Shown here piece by piece: positions 1-9,221 of a stretch of 50,079 bases of DNA; within the stretch, counting starts at the first letter, position 1; each line of letters opens with the position of its first letter. The translations under genes were made by a program, and so were the position numbers. Below the pieces are notes generated by a model. The model was not told where the DNA came from, did no database searches, and saw nothing but the letters and a program-made list of their open reading frames with translations. The DNA is from Fusobacterium varium (GTDB lineage Bacteria > Fusobacteriota > Fusobacteriia > Fusobacteriales > Fusobacteriaceae), in contig JADYUE010000011.1 of the NCBI GenBank assembly GCA_021531615.1, positions 1 through 50,079 of the forward strand. Reading direction: 5' to 3'.

Positions 1-130
1 CATGTGAATAAACTAGGTTTACTTCATCTTCTATAAATACTTTTTCTATTAAATAATGTTTTCTTAACTCTTCTGTTGTATAGTGTTTTGAATCTTCTGG
101 ATGATTTGCATATCTTACATCTAATCTCAT
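1..130 (-). CDS. kduI: 5-keto-4-deoxyuronate isomerase KduI, N-terminal part only
   Basis: The first 43 codons are present; the rest lies beyond the window edge. KduI converts 5-keto-4-deoxyuronate, the product of unsaturated uronyl hydrolases, to 3-deoxy-D-glycero-2,5-hexodiulosonate in pectin degradation. The translated start (MRLDVRYANHP, then HYLIEKVFIEDE and NLVYSH) matches the N-terminus of the family, where E. coli KduI has a similar VEKVF...VYSH stretch. The ATG is preceded by a GGAGG-type site (revcomp of cctcc near 138) and follows the GH105 gene by 17 bases, so it belongs to the same operon. The product of the upstream hydrolase is its substrate, which supports the call. Confidence 0.85.
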   Translation of the reverse strand, partial: MRLDVRYANHPEDSKHYTTEELRKHYLIEKVFIEDEVNLVYSH

Positions 131-147
131 TTATTTTACCTCCATTA

Positions 148-1269
148 TTATCCTATATATTTTAAAGCTTCAGCTAATGCTACTATTGTTAAAGATTGTC
201 CATAAGCCATTGGAGCAATTATTATATTTTTATAATGCTCTTTATTCATTCCTATTCCTGTTCCACCTGAAACATTTAAAACTGTTCCATCTTCATCTAT
301 GTTTTCTAAGATAAATTTTAATCCTTTCATTGCAACTTCTTCATATTTTTTATCTAAAACTCCAGCTTGAATTCCTTTAAAAATTCCAGCTACTATACTA
401 GCTGTTCCAGATGTTTCTAAATAACTTTCTGGATCATCTAATACAGTGTGCCAACCTCCATTTTCATTTTGTAACTCTGCTAGTTTTTCAACTTGTGCTC
501 TATATGTAGCTAACATAAATTCTTTTGTTCCTTTTTCTATATACTCTTCTGAACTTTCAATAAATTCCATAAGTCCTAAAGTAAACCAAGAGTTTCCTCT
601 GCACCAGAAGACTTCTCCAAAGTTATTATTTTCTATAAAACTCCATCCATGATAGAATAATCCATTTTTCTTTTCATATAGATATTTTATGTGAATTAGA
701 ACTTGATAAATACTTTCAGCTATCCAATCTTTTCTTTGATATTTTACTCCCATTTTATTTAAATATAATGCCATCATAAATAGAGTATCTATCCATAGTT
801 GTCCTTCATTTAATGTTATTCCATCTCTCCCATGAAGAGCACTTGTTACATGTTGGAATCCATTTTCTTTTGTTTTTGGCAATTCATTCATTAACCAATC
901 TGCCCATTCCAGACATAGATCTTCAAATTCTCTATCTTTATAAATGTCACATACATCAATTAAAGTAAGTAATGGTGTTGTTGTGTTTACATTTTTTGTT
1001 GGTAATCCTCTTTCTATGTTCTTTTTAAACCAATTATAGAAAAATTCATTATTGTTTTCTAAAATATTTAACTTTTGTAATTTATTGATTCCATATAATC
1101 CTACACCTTGTGGCCAATCCCATTCATCTATTCCAAAATCTCTCTCTATAACACCTTTTGCTAAATCTTCAGCCTTTGCATTTTTTATATCTCCTAATTT
1201 AGGTGGTTGTAAATTTTTCAATTTATCTAAAACTTTATTTAATTTATCTATTAATATTTCTCTTTCCAT
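148..1269 (-). CDS. Unsaturated rhamnogalacturonyl hydrolase, GH105 family
   Basis: 373 residues, the usual family size, with no signal peptide, so cytosolic. GH105 enzymes (YteR/YesR type) hydrate the double bond of unsaturated galacturonyl-rhamnose, releasing rhamnose and 5-keto-4-deoxyuronate. Seen: the N-terminal DEWDWPQGVGLYG motif around residues 48-60, the catalytic Asp in LWIDTLFM (about D161, equivalent to YteR D143), and WCRGNSW where most relatives have RGNGW. It lies between a TRAP permease and kduI in one operon. RhaM and the opposed rhaBAD operon handle the other half of the product, so rhamnogalacturonide is more likely than a glycosaminoglycan substrate. Confidence 0.88.
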   Translation of the reverse strand: MEREILIDKLNKVLDKLKNLQPPKLGDIKNAKAEDLAKGVIERDFGIDEWDWPQGVGLYGINKLQKLNILENNNEFFYNWFKKNIERGLPTKNVNTTTPLLTLIDVCDIYKDREFEDLCLEWADWLMNELPKTKENGFQHVTSALHGRDGITLNEGQLWIDTLFMMALYLNKMGVKYQRKDWIAESIYQVLIHIKYLYEKKNGLFYHGWSFIENNNFGEVFWCRGNSWFTLGLMEFIESSEEYIEKGTKEFMLATYRAQVEKLAELQNENGGWHTVLDDPESYLETSGTASIVAGIFKGIQAGVLDKKYEEVAMKGLKFILENIDEDGTVLNVSGGTGIGMNKEHYKNIIIAPMAYGQSLTIVALAEALKYIG

Positions 1270-1293
1270 CAGAACTCCTCCTTCTATATAATC

Positions 1294-2577
1294 TTATATA
1301 AATGCTAATATAATATTAGGGAAAAATGTTATTATGAACAATACTGCTATTATTGCTACATAATATGGTATCAATGTTTTCATAACATTTTCAACCTTCA
1401 TCTTAGCCACACTTGCTCCAACAAATAATCCTGTTCCAACTGGTGGTGTAATTGTTCCTATACATAGATTATACACAAAAATTACTCCAAAATGAACTGG
1501 ATGCATTCCTACTTTTAAAGCTATAGGTAAAAATATAGGAGTGAATATTAAAATTGCTGGTGCTATATCCATAAATGTTCCTATTATTAGTAATAGGATA
1601 TTTATTAATATCATTATTACATATTTATTTTGTGATATACTTAATATTCCTTCACTTATTGCTGCTGGTAATCCTGTAAATGCCATAGCAAAAGACATTA
1701 TTGAAGAAGCAGCTATTAAAAACATTATTACTCCTGTCATATGGAAAGTCTCAACTAAGATTCCATACATATCCTTTACAGTTACAGTTTTATAAAATAC
1801 CATTGATAGAATTACACAATAAAGTACACATACTGCTGAAGCTTCAATAGCTGTAAAGATTCCTGTTACTATTCCAATAATTACCACTAAAATCAATATA
1901 ACACTAGGGATTCCTTCTATTAAAGTTTTTATAACTTCTTGTTTAGTTGGTCTTTCACAAACAGGATATTTATTCTTTTTAGCAAATATCCATGCTACAA
2001 ACATTACTGCTAATCCCCATAATATTCCTGAAATATATCCTCCTATAAATAGAGCTGCTATTGAAGTTCCTCCACTTATTAGAGAATAAATTATAAACCC
2101 TGGGCTTGGTGGTATTAACATTCCTGTTGGAGCAGAAGCTATATTTACTGCTGCTGAATATGATTTTTCATATCCATCTTTTTCTTCTAAAGGAATAAGA
2201 GTTCCACCAACTGCTGTTGATGCTGCAATAGCAGAACCTGATATAGCTCCAAATAACATATTTCCTATTATATTTGTATGAGCTAGAGCTCCTGGAATTC
2301 TTCCTCCAATAAGTTTAGCTAAATTAACTAATCTTATAGCTAATCCCCCTCTATTCATTATAGTTCCTGACAAGATAAAGAAAGGAACAGCTATTAGAGA
2401 GAAACTATCTAAACTTGTTGCCATTTTTTGTGCTGATGTAAAAACTGAAATATCTCCTGGAGTAACTAATAAAATAGTAGCTAATGAACTAAATGCTATA
2501 CTTATTGCTATTGGTATTCCTACCACAAATAATGTTACAAAAGTTATAGTTAAAACAATACTTGCTTCTAATATCAT
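1294..2577 (-). CDS. TRAP transporter large permease (DctM family)
   Basis: 427 residues, almost wholly hydrophobic with about twelve predicted membrane segments, as usual for the large TRAP subunit that carries the sodium-coupled transport path. Family-typical stretches are visible, for example PFFILSGTIMNRGGLA near residue 65, GAISGSAIAASTAVGG near 110 and CIGTITPPVGTGLFVGA near the C-terminus. A GGAGGAGAATAAG site precedes the ATG. Only 1 base separates it from the small permease gene. The genes around it suggest the cargo is an unsaturated rhamnogalacturonide or a related uronide; that is inferred from context, not from the permease sequence. Confidence 0.92.
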   Translation of the reverse strand: MILEASIVLTITFVTLFVVGIPIAISIAFSSLATILLVTPGDISVFTSAQKMATSLDSFSLIAVPFFILSGTIMNRGGLAIRLVNLAKLIGGRIPGALAHTNIIGNMLFGAISGSAIAASTAVGGTLIPLEEKDGYEKSYSAAVNIASAPTGMLIPPSPGFIIYSLISGGTSIAALFIGGYISGILWGLAVMFVAWIFAKKNKYPVCERPTKQEVIKTLIEGIPSVILILVVIIGIVTGIFTAIEASAVCVLYCVILSMVFYKTVTVKDMYGILVETFHMTGVIMFLIAASSIMSFAMAFTGLPAAISEGILSISQNKYVIMILINILLLIIGTFMDIAPAILIFTPIFLPIALKVGMHPVHFGVIFVYNLCIGTITPPVGTGLFVGASVAKMKVENVMKTLIPYYVAIIAVLFIITFFPNIILAFI

Positions 2578-2578
2578 C

Positions 2579-3052
2579 TTATTCTCCTCCTTTATTTCTT
2601 AAAGATAGATCATCTTTTATATTTAAAATTGAATAGATTATTATCATTACTCCTGAAATAGGAAGTGATAAATATACAAATCCCATTGGTATTCCTAGAG
2701 CTGGTGAGATTTGATATAGTGCAATACTTACAGCATTAGCTCCCCCTTTTACCATAACAAAGAAAGCAAATATTATAAAGATTATATGAAAAACTATGTC
2801 TACTATTGCTCCCTCTTTTATATTTAACTTATCTTTCATAAAAGTTATTGCTAAGTGACTCTTCTTTCCAAAAGCATATGCAATTCCTAACATAGATAAC
2901 CAAATTATTGAAAATCTTAAAAATTCCTCTGAAAATGCACTTGGATTTTTTAATACATATCTACTTAGTATTTGATAAAGAGAAACTAAAACCATGATTA
3001 CAAATAGTAAACAAGCAAATATTTCTGTCAATTTATCTAATGTTTTTCTCAT
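2579..3052 (-). CDS. TRAP transporter small permease (DctQ family)
   Basis: 157 residues with four predicted membrane segments, the standard form of the small TRAP membrane subunit that pairs with DctM. The motif RFSIIWLSMLGIAYAFGKKS near residues 46-65 is typical of DctQ proteins. The start is ATG behind AGGAGGAAAAG. It sits 9 bases after the binding-protein gene and 1 base before the large permease gene, the normal P-Q-M order, so the three are cotranscribed and assemble in the inner membrane. Confidence 0.9.
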   Translation of the reverse strand: MRKTLDKLTEIFACLLFVIMVLVSLYQILSRYVLKNPSAFSEEFLRFSIIWLSMLGIAYAFGKKSHLAITFMKDKLNIKEGAIVDIVFHIIFIIFAFFVMVKGGANAVSIALYQISPALGIPMGFVYLSLPISGVMIIIYSILNIKDDLSLRNKGGE

Positions 3053-3061
3053 CTTTTCCTC

Positions 3062-4060
3062 CTATTTTTTATCCCCTAATTCTCTTATTTCTGTATATAC
3101 ATCTTTTGTTTTTTCATTTTGTTTAAATTCATCATGCATACTTGATGTTAATTCTCTAAATCTACTCTTATCAGGAATAGTATTTATTTTTACTCCAAAT
3201 TCCTCTATCATTTGTTTTTGTGCTTCTGCTACTGCATCTTTCCATTTATCTTTTTGATAGATTGTTGATTCTATAGCAGCTTCATATACTGCTTTTTTCT
3301 CCTCTTCAGTTAACATATCTAAAGTACTTTTACTCATAACAACAATATCAGGAACTCTTGTATGCTCATCATATGAATAATATTGAACTACCTCTCCATG
3401 TCTTGCTGTTGTTATAGCAAATTCATTACTTTCTGCTCCATCTAATATCCCTTGTTGTAAAGATGTATATGTCTCACTATTTGACATAGGTACTGGAGAT
3501 CCCCCCATAAGAGATATCATTTTTATTGCAGTCTCACTTTGCATAACTCTTATTTTCATACCTTTTAAATCTTCTGGTTTTGTTATAGGTCTTCCTTTAG
3601 TATAAAAACTTCTTTGTCCACTGTCATAATAAGTCAATCCTACAAATCCTAAATGCTCTGTTGAATTATAAAATTTATCCATTATATCTTTATTATCCAT
3701 AACTCTATAAAAATGTTCCTCACTATCAAATAAATATGGTAAACCAAAGATTGAATAAATACTTGAGAAACTTTCTAATGCTGATCCACTAACCTTTGTA
3801 AAATTGATTACTCCAGTTTGAACCATTTCTATAAATTCTCTTTCTGTTCCTAATTGTCCGTCAGGATAATATTCTACTACTAATTTACCATTTGTTTTTT
3901 CCTCTAGTAATCTTCCAAATTCTGCCATAGATTTTTTTACAACTTCACTATTACTTCCATAAGCATATTTCAAAACTTTTCTATCAGTATTACGTCCTTT
4001 AAGTATAAGAAACCCTGATATTAAAATTCCTACTAACATTAAACTAAATATTTTTTTCAT
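3062..4060 (-). CDS. TRAP transporter substrate-binding protein (DctP family)
   Basis: 332 residues. The N-terminus (MKKIFSLMLVGILISGFLIL) is a signal or anchor segment, so the protein is periplasmic. The DctP fold is shown by GQLGTEREFIEMVQTG (about 68-83), by PYLF, and by MKIRVM with the conserved carboxylate-binding Arg at about position 171. An acidic sugar ligand suits that Arg. The flanking genes point to a galacturonyl-rhamnose disaccharide; comparable rhamnogalacturonide TRAP systems have been proposed in enterobacteria. The ligand is inference. Start is ATG behind GAGGAGGAGAAA, 31 bases after rhaM. Confidence 0.9.
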   Translation of the reverse strand: MKKIFSLMLVGILISGFLILKGRNTDRKVLKYAYGSNSEVVKKSMAEFGRLLEEKTNGKLVVEYYPDGQLGTEREFIEMVQTGVINFTKVSGSALESFSSIYSIFGLPYLFDSEEHFYRVMDNKDIMDKFYNSTEHLGFVGLTYYDSGQRSFYTKGRPITKPEDLKGMKIRVMQSETAIKMISLMGGSPVPMSNSETYTSLQQGILDGAESNEFAITTARHGEVVQYYSYDEHTRVPDIVVMSKSTLDMLTEEEKKAVYEAAIESTIYQKDKWKDAVAEAQKQMIEEFGVKINTIPDKSRFRELTSSMHDEFKQNEKTKDVYTEIRELGDKK

Positions 4061-4091
4061 TTTCTCCTCCTCTTTCTCTATTCCTTTTTTA

Positions 4092-4406
4092 TTACTCTAA
4101 GTGAAACATCTCTTTTAACTCTATTGTTACTGGACTATTATCTTCATTTGTTTCCATAATATCTGCCATAAATTTCCACCATTTTTTACATATTTCTGTC
4201 TCAGCACTTTTATTCCATAACTCTTCATTTTCTAATTCAATATACCCAAACAAAATACTTGTCTCTTCATCTAGGAAAATAGAGTAATTTCTTCCACCAT
4301 GCTCTTTTATCATTGCTTTCATCTCATCACAAATTTCATCATGTCTCTTTTTATACTCTACTTCTTTCCCTTTAAATAGTTTCATTTTAAATGATTTTCT
4401 TATCAT
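4092..4406 (-). CDS. rhaM: L-rhamnose mutarotase RhaM
   Basis: 104 residues, the normal size. It interconverts alpha and beta L-rhamnopyranose so that the isomerase gets the right anomer. The residues assigned to catalysis in E. coli RhaM are visible: Tyr18 and His22 in EYKKRHDEI, and the double Trp in CKKWWKFM (76-77). It is the first gene of the leftward operon, ahead of the TRAP genes. This ties the uronide transporter to rhamnose use, since rhamnose released inside the cell by GH105 needs mutarotation. RBS is GAAAGGAG before ATG. Confidence 0.93.
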   Translation of the reverse strand: MIRKSFKMKLFKGKEVEYKKRHDEICDEMKAMIKEHGGRNYSIFLDEETSILFGYIELENEELWNKSAETEICKKWWKFMADIMETNEDNSPVTIELKEMFHLE

Positions 4407-4469
4407 ATTGTACTCCTTTCAATCATTTTTATTTTTTTCTTAACAATATCATAGTATTTTATTATATGT

Positions 4470-4510
4470 AAAAAAAGAACGTAATTTGCAAAATAATACG
4501 TTCTTTTTTA
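4470..4510 (-). terminator. Intrinsic terminator after the AraC-type regulator
   Basis: A 13-bp perfect stem (4471-4483 with 4497-4509; AAAAAAGAACGTA and its complement) closes a 13-base loop and has T/A tracts on both sides. It sits 5 bases past the regulator stop codon and ends about 64 bases before rhaM, separating the regulator from the rhaM-TRAP operon. The symmetry would let it act on either strand. Confidence 0.8.
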
Positions 4511-4514
4511 CAAT

Positions 4515-5492
4515 TTATTCATTTTCTAAATTATTTTTTCTAAAATTAGCTGGTGAAATTCCATATTTTTCTTTAAATTTTTTGTGGAAATAACTGTTGT
4601 TTTCATATCCTATGTTATTTACAATATCAGCTATGGATAAATTTGTTTCAAGTAATAATTGCTCTGCAATTTTAAATCTTTTTTCTTGCAATAACTCTTT
4701 AAAATTTTGTCCAAATTTGCTCTTAATAAGTCTACTTATTTGAAAAATAGAACTATTTAATTGCTGAGATATCTCTGATAAAGTAGCTGTTTTATATGTT
4801 GTTTCTATATAATTTTCTATAATTTTTATCATCATCTCTTCATAGTTTACTTTTGAATTCTTCTCTAAAGTAAAAGTATAATGAGATAAATACATAAAAA
4901 GAAGCCCCATTAACTTCTTATTTATATTACGTTCATCTAAAGATTTATTACTTATAATTGAATAAATCAAATTTTCTAATATATTTTCAATAGGAACTAT
5001 TCCTTCAGTTTTAAACAATAAAAATTGTCCTTTAGTAGTATCATTTCTTAATGTATCTACAATAAAATTACTTATATAATTCTCTTCTTCTAACATTGAC
5101 AATGCTTCATCAAAAAAACTAGGTTTTATAATAAAATTTATTGCTATATCATTTTTTCCACATGCTTTTATTCCATGAGAAGCGTGACAATTTAAGAAAA
5201 GTAGATCCCCTTTTATAAGAGTTAACTCCTCTCCATTAATTATATTTGTAATGCTTCCTTTCAACACATAAATCGCCTCTACATAATCATGTTTATGCTC
5301 AGCAAAATCAATAAATCTAGTATGAGTTCTTACAGATATTAAATTTCCAAATTTTAAAAGTTTATCTGCTTCAACAGTAACAAACTCTTTCTTGTTAGTA
5401 TATATATCTTTTTTTAAAACTTTTTTTCCTGCTAATATTTCCTTTTCTTCCTCTGTAATCTTCTCCAAAAACTTCAATATCTCTATATTCAA
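4515..5492 (-). CDS. AraC-family transcriptional regulator, probable rhamnose/pectin regulator
   Basis: 325 residues. The N-terminal half is a cupin-like sensor domain (EHKHDYVEAIYVLKGS near 66-81). The C-terminal half has the two AraC helix-turn-helices, ending with SIADIVNNIGYENNSYFHKK and the KYGISPANFRK signature. It starts with TTG at 5490-5492 behind GAGGAG; the longer reading from 5583 lacks homology. It lies between two divergent sugar operons with rhaB on the other side, so L-rhamnose is the likely inducer, as with RhaR/RhaS. It resembles the Firmicute AraC-type RhaR more than a GntR or DeoR regulator. The ligand is inferred. Confidence 0.85.
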   Translation of the reverse strand: MNIEILKFLEKITEEEKEILAGKKVLKKDIYTNKKEFVTVEADKLLKFGNLISVRTHTRFIDFAEHKHDYVEAIYVLKGSITNIINGEELTLIKGDLLFLNCHASHGIKACGKNDIAINFIIKPSFFDEALSMLEEENYISNFIVDTLRNDTTKGQFLLFKTEGIVPIENILENLIYSIISNKSLDERNINKKLMGLLFMYLSHYTFTLEKNSKVNYEEMMIKIIENYIETTYKTATLSEISQQLNSSIFQISRLIKSKFGQNFKELLQEKRFKIAEQLLLETNLSIADIVNNIGYENNSYFHKKFKEKYGISPANFRKNNLENE

Positions 5493-5523
5493 TTATATTT
5501 CTCCTCTTAGCCTTTTTATTCAA

Positions 5524-5552
5524 ATTATACCAAAAACATTCTTTTAAGACAA
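5524..5552 (-). promoter_or_regulatory. Promoter of the AraC-type regulator
   Basis: On the minus strand a -35 TTGTCT (5547-5552) is followed by 17 bases and a perfect -10 TATAAT (5524-5529), about 32 bases before the TTG start. The adjoining stretch 5547-5565 contains AACTTTTTGTT and TTGCAAA, a plausible place for activator binding in the divergent region, but no operator could be defined from one copy. Confidence 0.65.
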
Positions 5553-5651
5553 CTTTTTGTTGCAAAAAAAGACATATTTTCATTTAAATAGAGTCCTTAT
5601 TTTATAAAATCTCTTGTAGTAAAATTTTGTTAAGTTATTAAGGAGGATGTT

Positions 5652-7055
5652 ATGGAACAAAATAGATATTTTTTAGCTATTGATATTGGTGCTTCTAGTG
5701 GAAGACACATATTAGGTTATATTAAAAATCAAAAGTTACAATTAGAAGAGATATATAGATTCAAGAATGGAGTATATAATCAAAACAACCAATTATGCTG
5801 GGATCTAAAAAGTCTTTTTAATGAGATTCTAAATGGTTTAAAAAAATGTAAAGAAATAAATAAGATTCCTTCTACTTTAGCTATAGACACTTGGGGAGTT
5901 GATTTTGTTCTATTAGATAAAGAGGATAAAATTTTAGGTGAAACTGTTAGTTATAGAGATAGCAGAACTAATGGTATTCCAGAAGAGATCTTTAAAACAG
6001 TTTCTAAAGAAAATATATATCAAAGAACAGGAATTCAAAATTTAGTTTTCAATACCATTAATCAACTTTACTCTATAAAAAAAAATTCTAATATTTTAGA
6101 TAAAGCTTCTACTTTCTTAATGATACCTGATTACTTTAACTTTTTATTAACTGGAAAAAAGGTAAATGAATATACTAATGCTTCTACAACTCAACTTTTA
6201 AATTTAGAAAGTTCAAATTGGGATTTTGAATTATTAGATAAATTAAATATCCCTAAAAATATATTCCAACCTATTGTTCCTGCTGGTACTTCTCTTGGTT
6301 TTCTAAAAAAAGAGATAATAGAAGAGATTGGATTTGACTTAGAAGTTATTACAGCACCTTCTCATGATACAGCTTCTGCTGTTTTGGCTGTTCCATGTTC
6401 TAAAGATAATTTTCTTTATCTAAGTTCTGGAACTTGGTCTTTATTAGGTACTGAAAGTAAAAAATACAACTCAACTTTAGAAAGTTTAAAATCTAACTTT
6501 ACAAATGAAGGAGGATACAATAAAACTTATCGTTATCTTAAAAATATTATGGGACTTTGGATAATGCAAAATGTAAAAAAAGAACTTAATGATAAATACT
6601 CTTTTCCTGAATTAAGTCAAATGGCAAATGATTTTTGTGGTGAAAAATATATTATAAATGTTAATGACAATGAATTTTTAGCTCCTACATCTATGATTGA
6701 AGCTATAAAAGAGTATTGCAACAAAAAATTTAACCATATTCCTAATTCTATAGAAGAGATTGTAGCTATTATTTATAATAGCCTAGCTCTAAGTTATGCT
6801 AATACAATTAAAGAGATTGAAAAACTTACATCTCAAAAATTCAATACCCTATATATTATAGGTGGAGGTTGCCAAGATAATTATCTCAATTATTTAACTG
6901 CTAAGAAAAGTGGAATAGAAGTTTTTGCTGGACCTATTGAAGCTACTGCTATTGGTAATTTAGGTTCTCAATTATTAAATAAAAAATATTTTAGCTCTGT
7001 AAAAGAGTTTAGAAGTTTTGTATTAAATTCATTTGATATAAAAAAATATAAATAA
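5652..7055 (+). CDS. rhaB: Rhamnulokinase RhaB
   Basis: 467 residues, within the usual 460-490. It phosphorylates L-rhamnulose at C1 with ATP. FGGY/ASKHA landmarks are clear: AIDIGASSGRHILG near the N-terminus (phosphate 1), DTWGVDFVLLD near residue 79, SSGTWSLLG near 258 and GGGCQDNYLNYLTAKKSGI (adenosine motif) near 400. RBS is AAGGAGGATGTT. First gene of the rightward operon rhaB-rhaA-rhaD, 23 bases ahead of rhaA. The order matches many Firmicute and Fusobacterium rhamnose loci. Confidence 0.95.
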   Translation: MEQNRYFLAIDIGASSGRHILGYIKNQKLQLEEIYRFKNGVYNQNNQLCWDLKSLFNEILNGLKKCKEINKIPSTLAIDTWGVDFVLLDKEDKILGETVSYRDSRTNGIPEEIFKTVSKENIYQRTGIQNLVFNTINQLYSIKKNSNILDKASTFLMIPDYFNFLLTGKKVNEYTNASTTQLLNLESSNWDFELLDKLNIPKNIFQPIVPAGTSLGFLKKEIIEEIGFDLEVITAPSHDTASAVLAVPCSKDNFLYLSSGTWSLLGTESKKYNSTLESLKSNFTNEGGYNKTYRYLKNIMGLWIMQNVKKELNDKYSFPELSQMANDFCGEKYIINVNDNEFLAPTSMIEAIKEYCNKKFNHIPNSIEEIVAIIYNSLALSYANTIKEIEKLTSQKFNTLYIIGGGCQDNYLNYLTAKKSGIEVFAGPIEATAIGNLGSQLLNKKYFSSVKEFRSFVLNSFDIKKYK

Positions 7056-7078
7056 AAAATTTAGGAGGATATAAAACT

Positions 7079-8323
7079 ATGTCTAGATATGAAGAAGCAA
7101 AAAAAATTTACTCAAGAATTGGAATAGATACAGATAAAGCTATTGAAACTTTAAAAAATATCCCTATTTCAATTCATTGTTGGCAAGGTGATGATGTAAT
7201 AGGATTTGACACTAAAGGAAGTCTTACTGGTGGAATACAAACAACAGGAAATTATCCTGGAAAAGCTAGAACTCCTGAAGAATTAATGGCAGATATTGAT
7301 AAAGCTTTCTCTTTAATTCCAGGAAAACACAAACTTAATCTTCATGCTAATTATGCTATCTTTGAAGATGGTGAATTTGTAGATAGAGATAAAATAGAAC
7401 CTAAACACTTTAAAAAATGGGTAGAATTTGCTAAAGAAAGAGGACTAGGACTTGATTTTAACCCTACTTTCTTCTCTCATCCTAAAGCAAGTAGTTTTAC
7501 TCTTTCTAGTCCAGATGAAGAGATTCGTAAATTTTGGGTAAATCATGCTATTGCTTGTATTAGAATTTCTGAATACTTTGCTACTGAATTAAATCAACCT
7601 TGTGTTATGAATATTTGGATCCCTGATGGATATAAAGATATTCCAGCTGATAGAATATCTCCTAGAGCTAGATTTAAAAAATCTTTAGATGAAATATTAG
7701 ATATTGATTATGATAAAGAAAAAGTTCTTGTATGTCTTGAATCTAAAGTTTTTGGTATAGGTATGGAAAGTTATACTGTAGGTTCTGCTGAATTCTGTTT
7801 AAGTTATGCAGCTTCAAAAGGAATTATGCCACTTATGGATAATGGACACTATCATCCAACAGAAGTAGTTTCTGATAAAATATCATCTCTATTATTATTT
7901 AATAAAAATTTAGCTCTTCATGTTACTAGACCAGTAAGATGGGATTCTGACCATGTAATCCTTCTTGATGATGAAACAAAAGAGATCTGTAAAGAAATTG
8001 TTCGTTGTGATGATATTTCAAGAATTAAAATAGCTACTGATTATTTTGATGCTAGTATTAATAGAGTTGCTGCTTGGATTATTGGAGTAAGAAATCTACA
8101 AAAAGCTTTATTATTTGGATTACTTCAACCTAACAATCTTTTATCTAATTTACAATTAAAAGGTGAGCTAACAGAATTGATGATGCTACAAGAAGAGATT
8201 AAAACTTATCCTATGGGAGATATTTGGGAAGAATTCTGTAAACAAAATAATGTTATTGCAACTGAAGAATGGTTTAATGAGATAAAAACATATGAAAAAG
8301 AAATTTTAAGTAAAAGAGCGTAA
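7079..8323 (+). CDS. rhaA: L-rhamnose isomerase RhaA
   Basis: 414 residues, close to the 419 of E. coli RhaA. It isomerises L-rhamnose to L-rhamnulose with Mn2+ in the cytosol. Visible family stretches are ISIHCWQGDDVIGFD near 30-44, KLNLHANYAIFED near 82-94, MDNGHYHPTEVV near 260 and LHVTRPVRWDSDHVI near 280, which carry the metal ligands. RBS is TTAGGAGGATATAAAACT. It lies between the kinase and aldolase genes with short gaps, so all three are cotranscribed. Confidence 0.96.
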   Translation: MSRYEEAKKIYSRIGIDTDKAIETLKNIPISIHCWQGDDVIGFDTKGSLTGGIQTTGNYPGKARTPEELMADIDKAFSLIPGKHKLNLHANYAIFEDGEFVDRDKIEPKHFKKWVEFAKERGLGLDFNPTFFSHPKASSFTLSSPDEEIRKFWVNHAIACIRISEYFATELNQPCVMNIWIPDGYKDIPADRISPRARFKKSLDEILDIDYDKEKVLVCLESKVFGIGMESYTVGSAEFCLSYAASKGIMPLMDNGHYHPTEVVSDKISSLLLFNKNLALHVTRPVRWDSDHVILLDDETKEICKEIVRCDDISRIKIATDYFDASINRVAAWIIGVRNLQKALLFGLLQPNNLLSNLQLKGELTELMMLQEEIKTYPMGDIWEEFCKQNNVIATEEWFNEIKTYEKEILSKRA

Positions 8324-8342
8324 TATTCAAGGAGGATCTAAA

Positions 8343-9167
8343 ATGGATTATAATATTAAATTTATAAAAGAATTTATTCAATTAACTATTAATGGTTATG
8401 AACAAAACTGGCACGAACGTAATGGTGGAAATCTTAGCTATAGATTAAAAGATGAAGAGGTTGAAGCTATTCAAAAATATTGTGATTTTTCTGGTGAATT
8501 TAAACCTATAGGAACTTCTGTCCCTAAGTTAGCTGGAGAATACTTCTTAGTTACTGGTTCTGGAAAATTCTTTAGAAATGTATCTCTTGATCCAGAAAAT
8601 AATATTTGTATTATTCAATTAGATGAAAAAGGAGAAAATTATCGTATCCTTTGGGGATTAAAAAATGGAGGTAGACCTACAAGTGAACTACCTACTCACC
8701 TTATGAACCATGAAATAAAAAAGGTAACAACTAATAATAAACATAGAGTAATCTATCACTGCCATCCAGCAAATATTATAGCTTTAACTTTCACTATGCC
8801 TTTAGATAATAAAATAATTACTCGTGAGTTATGGGAGATGGCAACTGAATGTCCTGTAGTTTTCCCTAGTGGTGTTGGAATAGTTGAATGGATGGTTCCT
8901 GGTGGAAGAGATATTGCTGTAGCTACTTCTAAACTTATGGATAAATATGATGTAGTTATCTGGGCTCATCATGGAATTTTCTGTTCTGGTGAAGATTTTG
9001 ATACTACTTTTGGACTAGCTCATACTGTTGAAAAATCTGCTGAAATTCTAGTTAAAGTTATCTCTATGGGAGGAAACAAATTACAAACTATCACTCCTCA
9101 AAACTTTAGAGATTTAGCTGTAGACTTCAAAGTAACTTTACCTGAAGAGTTTTTATTTGAAAAATAA
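8343..9167 (+). CDS. rhaD: Rhamnulose-1-phosphate aldolase RhaD
   Basis: 274 residues, the same as E. coli RhaD. It splits L-rhamnulose 1-phosphate into dihydroxyacetone phosphate and L-lactaldehyde. Class II aldolase features: NWHERNGGNLSYRL near 20-33, VIYHCHPANI with zinc histidines near 138-147, and VVIWAHHGIFCSGEDF near 202-217. No lactaldehyde reductase follows; a terminator comes about 15 bases after the stop codon. Lactaldehyde must therefore be handled by a gene elsewhere. RBS is AAGGAGGATCTAAA. Confidence 0.96.
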   Translation: MDYNIKFIKEFIQLTINGYEQNWHERNGGNLSYRLKDEEVEAIQKYCDFSGEFKPIGTSVPKLAGEYFLVTGSGKFFRNVSLDPENNICIIQLDEKGENYRILWGLKNGGRPTSELPTHLMNHEIKKVTTNNKHRVIYHCHPANIIALTFTMPLDNKIITRELWEMATECPVVFPSGVGIVEWMVPGGRDIAVATSKLMDKYDVVIWAHHGIFCSGEDFDTTFGLAHTVEKSAEILVKVISMGGNKLQTITPQNFRDLAVDFKVTLPEEFLFEK

Positions 9168-9181
9168 TATATCTAATCTTG

Positions 9182-9220
9182 AATGGACTGTTGTAAAAAA
9201 TAGTCCATTTTTTATTTTTT
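9182..9220 (+). terminator. Intrinsic terminator of rhaBAD
   Basis: Stem AATGGACT (9182-9189) with AGTCCATT (9202-9209), a 12-base loop, then a run of Ts to 9220. It closes the rightward rhamnose operon. Confidence 0.88.
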
Positions 9221-9221
9221 G

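Noticed and set aside
5395-5583. Open frame of 62 codons on the minus strand
   Set aside because: Overlaps the start of the AraC-type gene in another frame, spans its promoter, and shows no recognisable protein.
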